A stretch of 64,000 nucleotides of DNA from an uncultured Tissierellia bacterium (GTDB taxonomy: Bacteria > Bacillota > Clostridia > Tissierellales > Tissierellaceae), in assembly GCA_946402705.1 (NCBI GenBank), contig CAMIXG010000001.1, positions 62,001-126,000 on the forward strand. The letters are read 5' to 3'. The notes beneath the pieces were generated by a model. That model was not told where the DNA came from, made no database searches, and worked only from the letters and a program-made list of their open reading frames with translations. The position numbers and the translations under genes were made by a program. Position 1 is the first letter of the stretch; the number at the start of each line of letters is the position of its first letter. Below are positions 43,329 through 52,777 of this stretch, piece by piece.

Positions 43329-44852
43329 ATGAGTTTATTAGAAGTTAAAGATTTATCTCATAGTTTTGGAGAAAAATTATTATTTACAGATTCATCATTC
43401 AACCTTTTCAAGGGTGAACATATGGGTTTGGTTGGAGAAAATGGGGCTGGAAAATCTACACTTATGAAGATTTTACTTGAAGAAGAAGTTCCCAGTAATG
43501 GAGAAGTTATTTGGCAAAGAAATATAAAGATTGGATATATTGATCAGTATTTAAAATCTGAAGAAGATATAACAATATATGAATATTTACAAACAGCTTA
43601 TAAAGAAGATTTTGAATTAGAAAAAAGATTAAATGAAATGTATGAAAAATTAGCAGAGGACTATACAGAGTCCCTTATGAATAGAATTGGAAATATACAA
43701 GAAACCTTGGAAGTTAACGGGTTTTATACAATAGATGCAAAGATAGATAAAGTTATTACAGGACTTGGAATAGATAATTTTGGTAAAAATACAAAATTAA
43801 ATAATCTAAGTGGTGGTCAGCATTCAAAGGTTATCCTGGCTAAACTACTACTTGAGAATTCAGATATTCTCTTACTAGATGAACCTACAAACTTTTTAGA
43901 TGTTGGGCATATTGAATGGTTAATAGAATATTTAACAGGTTTTGAAGGAGCTTTTATTGTTATTTCCCATAATATAGATTTTTTAAATAAGATAACAAAT
44001 TGTATTTGTGATATAGACCTTTTAAATATAAAAAAATACTATGGAAATTATAATAAGTTTTTAAAACTTAAGGAAGAATATAAGAAAAATTATATTAAAA
44101 GTTTCAATGTTCAGCAGGAATATATTAAAAAAACTGAAGAATATATTAGGAGAAACAAGGCAGGAGTTAATTCTAAGATGGCAAGAGGTAGGCAAAAACA
44201 ACTGGATAGAGTAGAAAGAATAGATCCACCTACTAAGAAAAGACCTCCACATATTTCCTTTGAAATAGCTGCTACTGAATCAGCTAGTATAACAGTTAAG
44301 GATTTGGAGGTAGGCTATGATTTCTCACTTTTACCAAAATTAAATATGACTATAAATACAGGAGAGAAAATAGTTATATCAGGATTTAATGGCATAGGTA
44401 AATCTACCTTGTTAAAAACTATAACTGGTAATCTAGAAAAAATTAGTGGATATATTAAGATATCTGACTTTGCAGAAATAGGATACTATGAACAAGAATT
44501 AATTTGGAAGGATAATAATTTGACTGCATTGGAAATAGTCAGTGAACATTATCCAAAACTAAAGATAGAAAAGATTAGAAGGGAATTAAATAGTGCAGGA
44601 ATAGAGGCAAAGGATTTAACACAACCTATAAAAACTTTAAGTGGTGGTGAACAGTCAAAGGTTAAACTATGTATACTTATGTTAAAGAGGTATAATATAT
44701 TGATATTTGATGAGCCTACAAATCATTTAGATAAGGAAACAAAAAAAGCCCTTAGAGAAGCCATTGAAAACTTTCCAGGAGCAGTAATTTTGGTATCGCA
44801 TGAGGCAGATTTTTACGAGGGGTTAGTTGATAAAGTTTATAAGATAGGATAG
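43329..44852 (+). CDS. ABC-F family ATPase (ribosome-associated; antibiotic-protection type likely)
   Basis: Start at ATG 43329, 8 bases after AAGGAG (507 residues). Two ABC domains in tandem and no membrane segment: Walker A G-E-N-G-A-G-K-S-T and G-F-N-G-I-G-K-S-T; signatures L-S-G-G-Q-H-S-K and L-S-G-G-E-Q-S-K; Walker B L-L-L-D-E-P-T-N and I-F-D-E-P-T-N. Between them lies a basic interdomain linker (R-R-N-K-A-G-V-N-S-K-M-A-R-G-R) that in ABC-F proteins reaches the peptidyl-transferase centre. The leader peptide and tandem attenuators upstream suggest control by ribosome-targeting antibiotics. Which drug cannot be told by eye. Confidence 0.9.
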   Translation: MSLLEVKDLSHSFGEKLLFTDSSFNLFKGEHMGLVGENGAGKSTLMKILLEEEVPSNGEVIWQRNIKIGYIDQYLKSEEDITIYEYLQTAYKEDFELEKRLNEMYEKLAEDYTESLMNRIGNIQETLEVNGFYTIDAKIDKVITGLGIDNFGKNTKLNNLSGGQHSKVILAKLLLENSDILLLDEPTNFLDVGHIEWLIEYLTGFEGAFIVISHNIDFLNKITNCICDIDLLNIKKYYGNYNKFLKLKEEYKKNYIKSFNVQQEYIKKTEEYIRRNKAGVNSKMARGRQKQLDRVERIDPPTKKRPPHISFEIAATESASITVKDLEVGYDFSLLPKLNMTINTGEKIVISGFNGIGKSTLLKTITGNLEKISGYIKISDFAEIGYYEQELIWKDNNLTALEIVSEHYPKLKIEKIRRELNSAGIEAKDLTQPIKTLSGGEQSKVKLCILMLKRYNILIFDEPTNHLDKETKKALREAIENFPGAVILVSHEADFYEGLVDKVYKIG

Positions 44853-44883
44853 GAAAAATGAAAAAAATATACTGACCTAAAAA

Positions 44884-44935
44884 ATTAAGGACAAAGTTCT
44901 ATTGGCTTAGAACTTTGTCCTTTTAATTTTATATT
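44884..44935. terminator. Bidirectional terminator
   Basis: AATTAAGGACAAAGTTCT pairs with AGAACTTTGTCCTTTTAATT, flanked by A and T runs; between the ABC-F gene (+) and the GrpB gene (-). Confidence 0.87.
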
Positions 44936-44952
44936 AATTTATAGCTAGCTTA

Positions 44953-45471
44953 TTAAATATTGTTTAAGTAGGCTTTTATGGCTAATTTTTCATGCTGTTT
45001 TACAAAAGCATCCTTATCATCACAGTACTTATCTATATCATTATTACAAGTATTTGCTATAGTTTCTTTTAAGCTAGAATATTCATTTTTAACCTGCTCA
45101 TTTTTTCTAAGATAATCTCTAAAGGCTAGATGCCTAATTATTTCTGTTAGGTTATCATATTGAAAAGCATGGATTTGATGGGTTCTATTATCTCCACCTT
45201 TTCTAAAGTACCTTCTATTTTCCATACCAAACTCACCCATTACTTCATAACCAAGACTTTCAAAGCCAGATTTGTAGCTATCAAGTTTTTCTATATCATT
45301 AACAACTAATAGAATATCTATAATGGGTTTAGCTTTTAAATTTTCAACTGAAGTTGAGCCAATATGAAATACCTTTATTAGTTCATCAGTCAATAAATCT
45401 TTTAAGGCAAGTTTTTCAAGTTCAAATTTTTCAGGCCAATTTTTATCATAGTTTACAACTTTTACTTCCAT
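44953..45471 (-). CDS. GrpB family (UPF0157) nucleotidyltransferase-like protein
   Basis: 172 residues, typical GrpB length. The start of the UPF0157 pattern is clear: V-V-N-Y-D-K-N-W-P-E-K-F, then I-G-S-T-S-V-E-N-L-K-A-K-P-I-I-D-I-L-L (the G-S-T-A-V-P-G-L-x-A-K-P-x-I-D motif), and H-Q-I-H-A-F. The fold belongs to the polymerase-beta nucleotidyltransferases, but cellular role is unknown. AGGAGGTGTC precedes the ATG. Confidence 0.88.
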   Translation of the reverse strand: MEVKVVNYDKNWPEKFELEKLALKDLLTDELIKVFHIGSTSVENLKAKPIIDILLVVNDIEKLDSYKSGFESLGYEVMGEFGMENRRYFRKGGDNRTHQIHAFQYDNLTEIIRHLAFRDYLRKNEQVKNEYSSLKETIANTCNNDIDKYCDDKDAFVKQHEKLAIKAYLNNI

Positions 45472-45513
45472 AAGACACCTCCTAATAATTGGTATTACAT
45501 TGTATAATATATT

Positions 45514-45543
45514 TGAAAAAAATACTAGCTATTAAATAGCTAG
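45514..45543 (-). terminator. Intrinsic terminator of the lipoprotein gene
   Basis: ACTAGCTATT / AATAGCTAGT stem at 45524-45543, with ATTTTTTT following on the minus strand. Confidence 0.85.
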
Positions 45544-45554
45544 TGTTTAGTGAT

Positions 45555-45950
45555 TTATTTATTATTAAGTATATTAACTTTTTCTTCTTTTCCAGCTTCT
45601 AAAATCTCAAGGTATTCAAACTGTTTACTTTCATAATCATATTTGGCAACGATTTCTTCCACTTCTTTTCCACTAGTTTTAGTTTTTAAGTTAGCAATTA
45701 CATAAATATCTCCTAAATTATCTAAACTTGTGATTGCCTCGAATTCATCTTTTCTTACTTCTTCTGCTATGGAAAAATCATAGTCCTTAATATCCAAATT
45801 ATAATGTTTTTCTGTTTCCTTAACGATTTGATTGATTAAATTTTCTTTAAAAGCTATAACTTCATTTTTTTTAGCTGAACCGCATCCACCTAGGACACCA
45901 ATTAATAAGATTGATATAATTATTAGCTTCGAAATTTTAAAACTTTTCAT
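45555..45950 (-). CDS. Small lipoprotein of unknown function
   Basis: 131 residues. N-terminal K-I-S-K-L-I-I-I-S-I-L-L-I-G-V-L-G-G-C with the lipobox Cys near residue 23, so membrane-anchored. The mature part is acidic/lysine-rich alpha-beta (E-T-E-K-H-Y-N-L-D-I-K-D-Y-D-F, I-Y-V-I-A-N-L-K-T). I do not recognise a family. GGAGGTTATGAT precedes the ATG; own terminator. Confidence 0.75.
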   Translation of the reverse strand: MKSFKISKLIIISILLIGVLGGCGSAKKNEVIAFKENLINQIVKETEKHYNLDIKDYDFSIAEEVRKDEFEAITSLDNLGDIYVIANLKTKTSGKEVEEIVAKYDYESKQFEYLEILEAGKEEKVNILNNK

Positions 45951-46108
45951 ATCATAACCTCCTATAAAATATTATAACTTTAAAATATGAACTTCCTATT
46001 ATATAATTATTAACTATTTCTTAAAAAAATTTTATTTGAATTTCTCTTAAACAATTTACATAAAACCTATATAATGTTAAGTGTAGTTGATTTTAAGGAG
46101 GGCATGAA

Positions 46109-46591
46109 ATGGTTAATATTAAATTTGCAAAAATTAGAGAGAGTGCGATTATACCTAGTAAAAATAATGAAGATGCAGGATATGATTGTTATTCTGACTT
46201 TAAGGAAGATTTTATTATAATTAGTCCTTTAGAAACTAAGATGATACCCTTGGGTATTGCAAGTTGTGTTTCTGAAGATTATTATTTTCAAATACAAGAA
46301 AGAGGAAGTACTGGAAGTAAGGGGATTAAGTATGGGGCAGGAGTTATAGACTCAGGCTATCGTGGAGAGTGGTTGATACCTATAACAAACACAAATGCTA
46401 AATCAATAGTTATTACAAAGATAGATGGATTTTCTGAGGATGACTTTATAGTTTACCCATATGACAAGGCTATTTGTCAGGCTATTTTACTACCTGTACC
46501 AAAAACTGAAATAGAAGAGATTTCTTATGAAGAATTAAAGGCTATACCATCTCTAAGAGGAAGTGGAAAGCTAGGAAGTTCTGGTAAGTAA
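46109..46591 (+). CDS. dut: dUTP diphosphatase-like protein (trimeric dUTPase family)
   Basis: 160 residues. The five dUTPase motifs can be followed: E-D-A-G-Y-D-C-Y-S-D (1), E-R-G-S-T-G-S-K-G-I (2, usually P-R-S-G), G-V-I-D-S-G-Y-R-G-E-W (3), D-K-A-I-C-Q-A-I-L (4) and R-G-S-G-K-L-G-S-S-G (5, P-loop-like). The enzyme hydrolyses dUTP to dUMP and PPi. Motif 2 E-R-G-S instead of P-R-S-G is divergent; a dCTP deaminase-like relative is less likely. AAGGAGGG precedes the ATG. Confidence 0.83.
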   Translation: MVNIKFAKIRESAIIPSKNNEDAGYDCYSDFKEDFIIISPLETKMIPLGIASCVSEDYYFQIQERGSTGSKGIKYGAGVIDSGYRGEWLIPITNTNAKSIVITKIDGFSEDDFIVYPYDKAICQAILLPVPKTEIEEISYEELKAIPSLRGSGKLGSSGK

Positions 46592-46635
46592 ATAAATTAA
46601 GTCTAGTGGATTATTAAAATGGAGAGGAGGATATT

Positions 46636-47064
46636 ATGGAAAATATAAGAAACTTTGATATGAAGGACCTAGAAAGCATAATGGATATATGGCTAAATTC
46701 CAATATAGATGCCCATAGTTTTATTGATGAAAACTATTGGAGGAGCAATTATGACATGGTAAAAGAACTAATGCCTAAGGCAGACTTATATGTGTATGAA
46801 GTAGAAGAAGATATAGTTGGATTTATAGGTATACAAGATAACTATATAGCTGGAATTTTTATAGACCAAAGTTTCAGAGGGAAAAATATAGGTAAAAAGC
46901 TTTTAGATTTTGGAAAAGAAAGATATGAAATATTAAGCCTTGATGTTTATAAGGAAAATACAAGAGCCTTAAATTTTTATCTTAGAGAAGATTTTGAGGT
47001 AGCTAGTGAATCACTTGATGAAGTAAATAATAAAACTGAATTAAGTATGGTTTGGAAAAGATAG
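46636..47064 (+). CDS. GNAT-family N-acetyltransferase
   Basis: 142 residues. Start R-N-F-D-M-K-D-L-E-S-I-M-D-I-W-L, then G-I-F-I-D-Q-S-F-R-G-K-N-I-G-K-K-L-L (acetyl-CoA motif, near 72-88) and Y-K-E-N-T-R-A-L-N-F-Y near 109-119. It resembles YjaB/PhnO-sized acetyltransferases. GGAGAGGAGG precedes the ATG, 44 bases after the dUTPase gene. Substrate unknown. Confidence 0.84.
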   Translation: MENIRNFDMKDLESIMDIWLNSNIDAHSFIDENYWRSNYDMVKELMPKADLYVYEVEEDIVGFIGIQDNYIAGIFIDQSFRGKNIGKKLLDFGKERYEILSLDVYKENTRALNFYLREDFEVASESLDEVNNKTELSMVWKR

Positions 47065-47065
47065 A

Positions 47066-47095
47066 AAAGCTAGACATTTATGTCTAGCTTTTATT
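47066..47095 (+). terminator. Intrinsic terminator after the acetyltransferase
   Basis: AAAAGCTAGACAT pairs with ATGTCTAGCTTTT, followed by a T-rich tail. Confidence 0.88.
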
Positions 47096-47190
47096 TTTTA
47101 ATCTGTAGATTAGTGTGGCTTTTGCTTTGGCAAATAAATCTAAGATTTTTATAGTGTTGCTGTGATTGAATTAGTTTGGTTTGAGAAAAA

Positions 47191-47424
47191 TTATTGATCA
47201 ATTAAATAAATTATACATATTCCAATCATTAAGCCTAAAATTGAGATGGTATTCATTATTAAAAAGTTTCTATAACTAAAGTCCTCATACCAAGATAAAA
47301 GAAAAGGTAAATGTATGTCTTTATGTTTCTTTAGATAATATCTTGCTATATGATAAAAAACTATGGTTACTATTATTAGTAAAATTGGTCTCCAAAGGTA
47401 GCTTATTGAGTTGTAGTTAATCAT
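47191..47424 (-). CDS. Small membrane protein of unknown function
   Basis: About 77 residues from ATG 47424 with AAGGGG upstream; a TTG at 47433 is too close to the site. Two hydrophobic segments (P-I-L-L-I-I-V-T-I-V-F-Y-H-I-A and M-N-T-I-S-I-L-G-L-M-I-G-I-C-I-I-Y-L-I) flank a basic/aromatic cytoplasmic loop (R-Y-Y-L-K-K-H-K-D). No family recognised. It is convergent with the acetyltransferase gene and followed by about 95 bases without features. Confidence 0.55.
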   Translation of the reverse strand: MINYNSISYLWRPILLIIVTIVFYHIARYYLKKHKDIHLPFLLSWYEDFSYRNFLIMNTISILGLMIGICIIYLIDQ

Positions 47425-47701
47425 TTTAATCAACCCCTTATTAGATAAATTTAAGTTTAATATAAAACATATTAACTGGAAAACAAATAATAATATTGTA
47501 ACTTAAGTTTAATTGTAGATAGGAAAAAATTCAATAGTTTATAAATAGATTATACTATTTTTAGCCTGTAGATTAGTAGAGCTTTATATTGGTATTAAAT
47601 AACTAAGGACTAATTTATATAAAGTACAAATGAAAAAGTTTAGATTTTCAAGTTTTATAGATAGTTTTGGATATTCATAAAAGTTTAGAGGGGAGGGTCT
47701 T

Positions 47702-48067
47702 ATGAAAAAAGTTAGGCAAATAAGCAAACTTATTTTGATTATGGGTATTTTCACACTCTTACTAGCAGGATGTAGTGCTGGAAAAGAAAAAAATGAAGTT
47801 GTAGATGGTAAGACTATAAAACTGGATGAAAATGTGGGAGTTAGAATGAATTATCCTAGAGAGTATGAAGAGGATATTTTTAGTGATTTATCTGAGGATG
47901 AAATATCAGAAATCCTAGAAAAAATACTTAATAAGGTATCAACTGATGATAAGTACAAGGAAAACATAGACTTAGCAATAGAGGATACATTTATAGAATA
48001 TGGTATTGAAGATGAGACTAGCTTAAATAATGCCAAAAAGTATATAGAAATTAAGTCTGCTAGGTAG
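47702..48067 (+). CDS. Small lipoprotein of unknown function
   Basis: 121 residues with a signal peptide and lipobox L-L-A-G-C near residues 20-24 (L-I-L-I-M-G-I-F-T-L-L-L-A-G-C-S-A). The rest is acidic and helical (E-D-I-F-S-D-L-S-E-D-E-I-S-E-I-L). No recognised domain. GGGGAGGG precedes the ATG; a bidirectional terminator follows. The 270 bases upstream (47434-47701) show only AT-rich sequence. Confidence 0.72.
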   Translation: MKKVRQISKLILIMGIFTLLLAGCSAGKEKNEVVDGKTIKLDENVGVRMNYPREYEEDIFSDLSEDEISEILEKILNKVSTDDKYKENIDLAIEDTFIEYGIEDETSLNNAKKYIEIKSAR

Positions 48068-48078
48068 TAGTAATATTT

Positions 48079-48118
48079 AAAAAGAGAATTGATTTTATAA
48101 TCAATTCTCTTTTTTATT
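48079..48118. terminator. Bidirectional terminator
   Basis: AAAAGAGAATTGATT pairs with AATCAATTCTCTTTT, followed by TTTATTTT; between the lipoprotein (+) and the hydrolase (-). Confidence 0.87.
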
Positions 48119-48120
48119 TT

Positions 48121-49992
48121 TTAGTTAAAAGCTATAGATCTTAAAAATATACTGCCACTTGGTGTTTGATTAAATTTCAAAATAACTTCTTCTATATTGT
48201 CTGTATCAATATTTTTAAAATTATCTAGGTTTATATTTAAAATACTAAGTGGAGTATGGGATGAATAAAACTTGTTTTCAAAAACAGGTTCTCCATCAAC
48301 ATATTCTAATGCCTTTGTATTTTTATCTAAAATAAAACTGGAAACTTTTCCAGATTTATCCTTTAATTCAACAGTTAGAGCCTGATTTTTTTTATTATTT
48401 ATAGAATCAGTTGAATCTTGTGCCAAGTATAAACTTAGGTTTTTCTTATCTTTTGTAGTTTCACCAACCTTAAATATAGCTTGAGCCTGATTACTTGTCC
48501 ATTTTAGGTTTAATAGTTTTAAGTCATCATTACTGCCAGGAGGAGTAAATAATCCTGCTGTATTTTTTTCCATGTCCAAGCTAACAGTCTTACTACTAAC
48601 TACTAGGTCATTTGATTTAACAGGCTCTATACCACTTACTGCATTATAAACAGTATAGCCTGGTATATAATCACTTACTAGGGCCTTACATCCAAATAAA
48701 TCTTCCTTATTTGTTTTTAGATTTTCAGATATAAAACTATTATTTAGAGTAGATTTTATAAATTCTTTACTATAATTTATTAAAAAATCCCTTTGAGTTT
48801 TTCCATCAAGTTTTTCTATATCGCCAGTATAAAATACCTTACCTTCATCTTGAATCAATAAGGCTTCATTAAAGGCATTATGGTTTGCTCCATATAAAAA
48901 TACTAATTGTGCCTGAGCCTGTCTGTTTTTATCAATTAAAGAATCAAAAATGGATTGACCATCTAGGTCTTTAACATCACCATCTAATTCTGGAAGTATT
49001 ATGGAAACAGGTATATCTTCAGCAGCATAGTCTATTTTTTTCAGTTCAGCAGGTGCCATAGACAAGAGACCCTTTATATTTATTCTACTATCATTTTTAT
49101 ACTTGCTATTAATTCGAAATTCTTCATAGCCACTTCTAGAATGTCCAACTAAGATAACCCTATCAAAGTCGATTTTATTTTTCAAATCAAGTCCAAAGTT
49201 GTTGGAACCCTCATTTGCAGATACTAAAGACTTTATAGTTTCTTCAAATATGTGTAATAATCTTTCATTCTCAACAGCATCATCAAATTCAAAAGAGTAT
49301 TGAATGGTTACATTAGGTGATACTACTACATATCCTTCCTTAACTAATTCTTTTAATAAATAGGAATAGCCCAAATCAAATCTATTATCTTCTGGTTTAG
49401 CAGAGCCATGAGCACCATGCATAACAATAACTAGAGGGTTTTTATCTGTCTTAGGACTTACAATACCTCCATTTAAGGTATAGGTTAAGTCTTTACCTAA
49501 ACTAGTTTTCATAGTTCTTTTCCCTAAATTATAATCAAATACATCATTTTCCTTGTAGGGACTTTTTAAAACCAAGGTTCTGTTCATTATATCGTAAGTT
49601 AGGTCTAAGCCCTTTATTTCTTTAAAGTAATTAGAATCTATCATTATAGTTCCCTTATGATTTTCTAATTCATACTTAGTATTCTTAGAATCAAGTATAT
49701 ATTTCTCATCAAGATTTGTTATTTCTATAATTCCATTTTTATTCCATGTAAGTTTGTAACCAGAGTTTTCTAAAATAAATCTTAGTGGAGATAGGATGAC
49801 TTTATTTTCCTTCTCAATGGGTAAAATATCTGGTTCAATATAGCTACCATTATTCAATATTCTTATGTCAAATACATCTAGCCAGGGTGGTATAATGTGT
49901 TCTTCTTCAGCAGATGATATTGTTGTGAGCCCTAAAATGCATAGTGTTAGTATTAATAAACTTCCAATTAAAAATCTTTTTTTCTTAATCAT
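48121..49992 (-). CDS. Secreted alpha/beta-hydrolase with copper amine oxidase-like N-terminal domain
   Basis: I place the start at ATG 49992 (623 residues), where AGGAGGGG precedes M-I-K-K-K-R-F-L; the in-frame ATG at 50100 adds 36 residues that are not signal-like and lacks a site. After the signal peptide comes an N-terminal stalk domain (I-L-N-N-G-S-Y-I-E-P-D and L-R-F-I-L-E-N-S-G-Y) like those of clostridial surface proteins. The hydrolase core shows V-I-M-H-G-A-H-G (oxyanion) and L-V-G-H-S-R-S-G (nucleophile elbow GxSxG), with H in G-A-N-H-N-A-F. Extracellular esterase or lipase-like activity is inferred. Confidence 0.8.
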   Translation of the reverse strand: MIKKKRFLIGSLLILTLCILGLTTISSAEEEHIIPPWLDVFDIRILNNGSYIEPDILPIEKENKVILSPLRFILENSGYKLTWNKNGIIEITNLDEKYILDSKNTKYELENHKGTIMIDSNYFKEIKGLDLTYDIMNRTLVLKSPYKENDVFDYNLGKRTMKTSLGKDLTYTLNGGIVSPKTDKNPLVIVMHGAHGSAKPEDNRFDLGYSYLLKELVKEGYVVVSPNVTIQYSFEFDDAVENERLLHIFEETIKSLVSANEGSNNFGLDLKNKIDFDRVILVGHSRSGYEEFRINSKYKNDSRINIKGLLSMAPAELKKIDYAAEDIPVSIILPELDGDVKDLDGQSIFDSLIDKNRQAQAQLVFLYGANHNAFNEALLIQDEGKVFYTGDIEKLDGKTQRDFLINYSKEFIKSTLNNSFISENLKTNKEDLFGCKALVSDYIPGYTVYNAVSGIEPVKSNDLVVSSKTVSLDMEKNTAGLFTPPGSNDDLKLLNLKWTSNQAQAIFKVGETTKDKKNLSLYLAQDSTDSINNKKNQALTVELKDKSGKVSSFILDKNTKALEYVDGEPVFENKFYSSHTPLSILNINLDNFKNIDTDNIEEVILKFNQTPSGSIFLRSIAFN

Positions 49993-50177
49993 ATAACCCC
50001 TCCTTATATATTGGCTTTTATTTATTTTATCATATAGAAGTGACTTTAAAGTTACAAAGAGTATAAGATACTTATATGAAATCAAAACAAATCTTATCAT
50101 AAGTGATAAATAATTGACGAAGGAATAATTAGTGTTACAATGAATATAAGAATATTCTGAAAAAAGGTGATTATATA

Positions 50178-51596
50178 ATGGATAGAATTACAGTAGATAG
50201 AGACTTAATTAAGAGTTTTCCTATTGAAATAATGAGAAAATATAATATGATACCAGAAAAAATTTTAGAAAATAAGCTTTTGGTCTATGTGGAAAAAATA
50301 GATGAAATATATTTGGAACTTTTAAAATTATACTTTGATTATGAAATAGAATTAGTAGAGATGGATTTATTGACAATCGAAAGGAAAATAAGAGAGAGGG
50401 AGGATAGTATTTTAAATAGCAACTTATTTAGGGAAAGTGAAAGTATTATGGAGTCTGGCTCTGTAAGGTTGTTTAATGAAATTTTAAATTATGCAGTTAG
50501 TTTAAAGGCTACAGATATACACATTGAATCCTATGAAGAAAGTAATAGAATAAGATTTAGGATAAATGGGAGATTAAAAGAGGTAGATAATTTGAACTAT
50601 GAAGAATTTCAGAGTTTGTCTGTTAGGATTAAAATATTATCAAATTTAGATATTACAGAAACTAGAAAACCTCAAGACGGAAGAATAATTCTAAAACTAG
50701 ATAGGGGAGATGTGGATGTAAGGATATCAAGTATTCCAACTATATTTGGAGAAAAATTTGTGCTTAGGTTATTGGATAAAGATAATTTTACCAAGGATAT
50801 TAATAGTTTAGGAATTACAGGTGAGCAGCTTAGCAATATAAAGAAACTATACAGGCAGCCCTATGGTATGATTCTGATAACAGGCCCTGCAGGAAGTGGA
50901 AAAACAACAAGCCTATATGCCATTTTAAACGAATTAAATGACAGTAGTAAAAATATAACTACTATAGAAGACCCCATAGAATATACCATATGTGGAATAA
51001 ATCAAACTCAGGTAAATAGAAAAACAGATTATACCTTTCATAAAGCTTTTGAATCAGTCTTAAGACAAGATCCCAATATCATTGTACTAGGAGAAATTAG
51101 AAATGAAAAGATTTGTAAACTAGCCCTGCAATCAGCAATAACTGGTCATTTGATTCTATCAACTATTCACACCAATAGCACCATGTCTACAATAACAAGA
51201 TTAAGGAGTATGAAAATAGAAGATTATTTAATAAGAGAAGGAATAGTAGGAATAATATCTCAAAGATTAATTGGAGTATTGTGTCCAAAGTGTAAGGTTG
51301 AGTATGTCTTATCTAAGGAGGAGCAAGAAAATTTAGATTTGAAAAAGGAGGGGCTAATATATAGGGCAAAAGGATGTAGTCATTGTATTCAGGGCTATGT
51401 AGGGAGAAAATTATTGGTTGAAACCCTAGTTTTCGATAAAAAAATCAAAGCTTATTTAGAAAGTTATTCACCAGATGAACTGGAGTGCATATTGGAGAAA
51501 GATAGGTTTCAAAGTATAAAAGAACAGGCAAAACTTATGGTTATAGAAGGTGAGACTAGCATGGAAGAATATTTTAAAGTGAGTCTTACAGTATGA
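50178..51596 (+). CDS. Type IV pilus/type II secretion assembly ATPase (PilB/GspE)
   Basis: 472 residues. N-terminal GspE-like domain (I-R-F-R-I-N-G-R-L-K), Walker A G-P-A-G-S-G-K-T-T, Asp box near T-T-I-E-D-P-I-E-Y, Walker B V-L-G-E-I-R-N (usual G-E-I-R-D), His box S-T-I-H-T-N, and a C-terminal zinc tetracysteine C-P-K-C ... C-S-H-C. It extends or assembles pseudopili at the inner face of the membrane. First gene of the pilus operon; pilC starts inside its last codons. A PilT retraction ATPase is not in the window. Confidence 0.92.
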   Translation: MDRITVDRDLIKSFPIEIMRKYNMIPEKILENKLLVYVEKIDEIYLELLKLYFDYEIELVEMDLLTIERKIREREDSILNSNLFRESESIMESGSVRLFNEILNYAVSLKATDIHIESYEESNRIRFRINGRLKEVDNLNYEEFQSLSVRIKILSNLDITETRKPQDGRIILKLDRGDVDVRISSIPTIFGEKFVLRLLDKDNFTKDINSLGITGEQLSNIKKLYRQPYGMILITGPAGSGKTTSLYAILNELNDSSKNITTIEDPIEYTICGINQTQVNRKTDYTFHKAFESVLRQDPNIIVLGEIRNEKICKLALQSAITGHLILSTIHTNSTMSTITRLRSMKIEDYLIREGIVGIISQRLIGVLCPKCKVEYVLSKEEQENLDLKKEGLIYRAKGCSHCIQGYVGRKLLVETLVFDKKIKAYLESYSPDELECILEKDRFQSIKEQAKLMVIEGETSMEEYFKVSLTV

Positions 51597-52768
51597 AAAA
51601 TATATATTATAGGTACACTTTTATAAATGAGTTTGGCTTAAAACTGGATGACATATCCAGTGAAAATAAAAAAATATATTTAACCAAAGAAGAAAATAAA
51701 AATATCACACTTCTAAAAACAGAAATAGTCTATATAAGTTCTAGTAAGTTTAAAAATCAAGATATTACCAAACTATCAAACAGCATTTACTTTTTATTAA
51801 AAGCTAATTTAAGCCTTATGTATACCTTAGATTACATAATAAAAAAAGAAAGAAAAGACCATATAAAATTAGTGCTGTTGGATATAAGAAATGAAATTTT
51901 AACTGGGAAAAGTATTTCTGAAACATTTAAAGATAGTGGAAAATTTTCGGACATATTTATAAATTTAATTAAGATAAGTGAAGTAGAAGGTGATTTAAGC
52001 AAAGGCTTTAAAAGGGCTTATGACTACTACGAAGAAAGAGAAAAATTTAAGAAAAGCTTATTTAAAATTCTAACCTATCCCATAATCCTCTTAATTTTTT
52101 TAGGACTTGTTATTAATATAATTATAAGATTTGTACTGCCATCATTTTCAGATATATATGGAGAATTTGGAGCTGAATTACCTAAGTTTACTAGGACTAT
52201 TATCAATTTATCAAACTTTCTAACGAGTTATAAAATATATTTTCTATTTGGAATTTTAATAGGAATTTTTATTATGATGAAATTTTTTAAGTTAGAAACT
52301 ATTAGACTTAGGCTTGATAGGTTTAAGCTTGAGAAAATAAGTCTAGTCAAACTATTTTATACAACTGAAACAAGTCAAAACTTAGAGATCCTTTTAGGCG
52401 GGGGTATTCAGCTCTATGAAGCCTTTCATATATATAGCAAAACTACAAAAAATTTATATTTAAAGCAAGTGATAAATGAAACAGTGGATGAGATAAAAAA
52501 GGGAAATGATTTTATTGGATACTTAGATAGTAGAAAAATATATCCAGACTTAATGATAGACCTTTTGTATGTTGGCTATGAAAATGGCGATGTAAAAATG
52601 TCTTTAAATAAGGCTTATAATCTTCATAAGTTTGAATTTAAGAATAAATTAGAAAGAATGTTAGCACTTATAGAACCAGTAGTTTTACTTTTAATAGGAG
52701 GGGTTATAGTGGTAATAATACTTGGGGTGATTCTACCCATGTTTAATCTTATTGATTTGGTAATGTAG
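51593..52768 (+). CDS. Type IV pilus/type II secretion platform protein (PilC/GspF)
   Basis: 391 residues with two GspF domains and three membrane segments (near 164-185, 217-233, 360-382). The domain pattern L-L-K-A-N-L-S-L-M-Y-T-L-D-Y-I near 70-84 and G-G-G-I-Q-L-Y-E-A-F near 267-276 are the two GspF repeats. It anchors the ATPase and pilins at the membrane. The ATG at 51593 overlaps the pilB stop by 4 bases, so the pair is translationally coupled. Confidence 0.9.
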   Translation: MKNIYYRYTFINEFGLKLDDISSENKKIYLTKEENKNITLLKTEIVYISSSKFKNQDITKLSNSIYFLLKANLSLMYTLDYIIKKERKDHIKLVLLDIRNEILTGKSISETFKDSGKFSDIFINLIKISEVEGDLSKGFKRAYDYYEEREKFKKSLFKILTYPIILLIFLGLVINIIIRFVLPSFSDIYGEFGAELPKFTRTIINLSNFLTSYKIYFLFGILIGIFIMMKFFKLETIRLRLDRFKLEKISLVKLFYTTETSQNLEILLGGGIQLYEAFHIYSKTTKNLYLKQVINETVDEIKKGNDFIGYLDSRKIYPDLMIDLLYVGYENGDVKMSLNKAYNLHKFEFKNKLERMLALIEPVVLLLIGGVIVVIILGVILPMFNLIDLVM

Positions 52769-52777
52769 GAGGTTTAT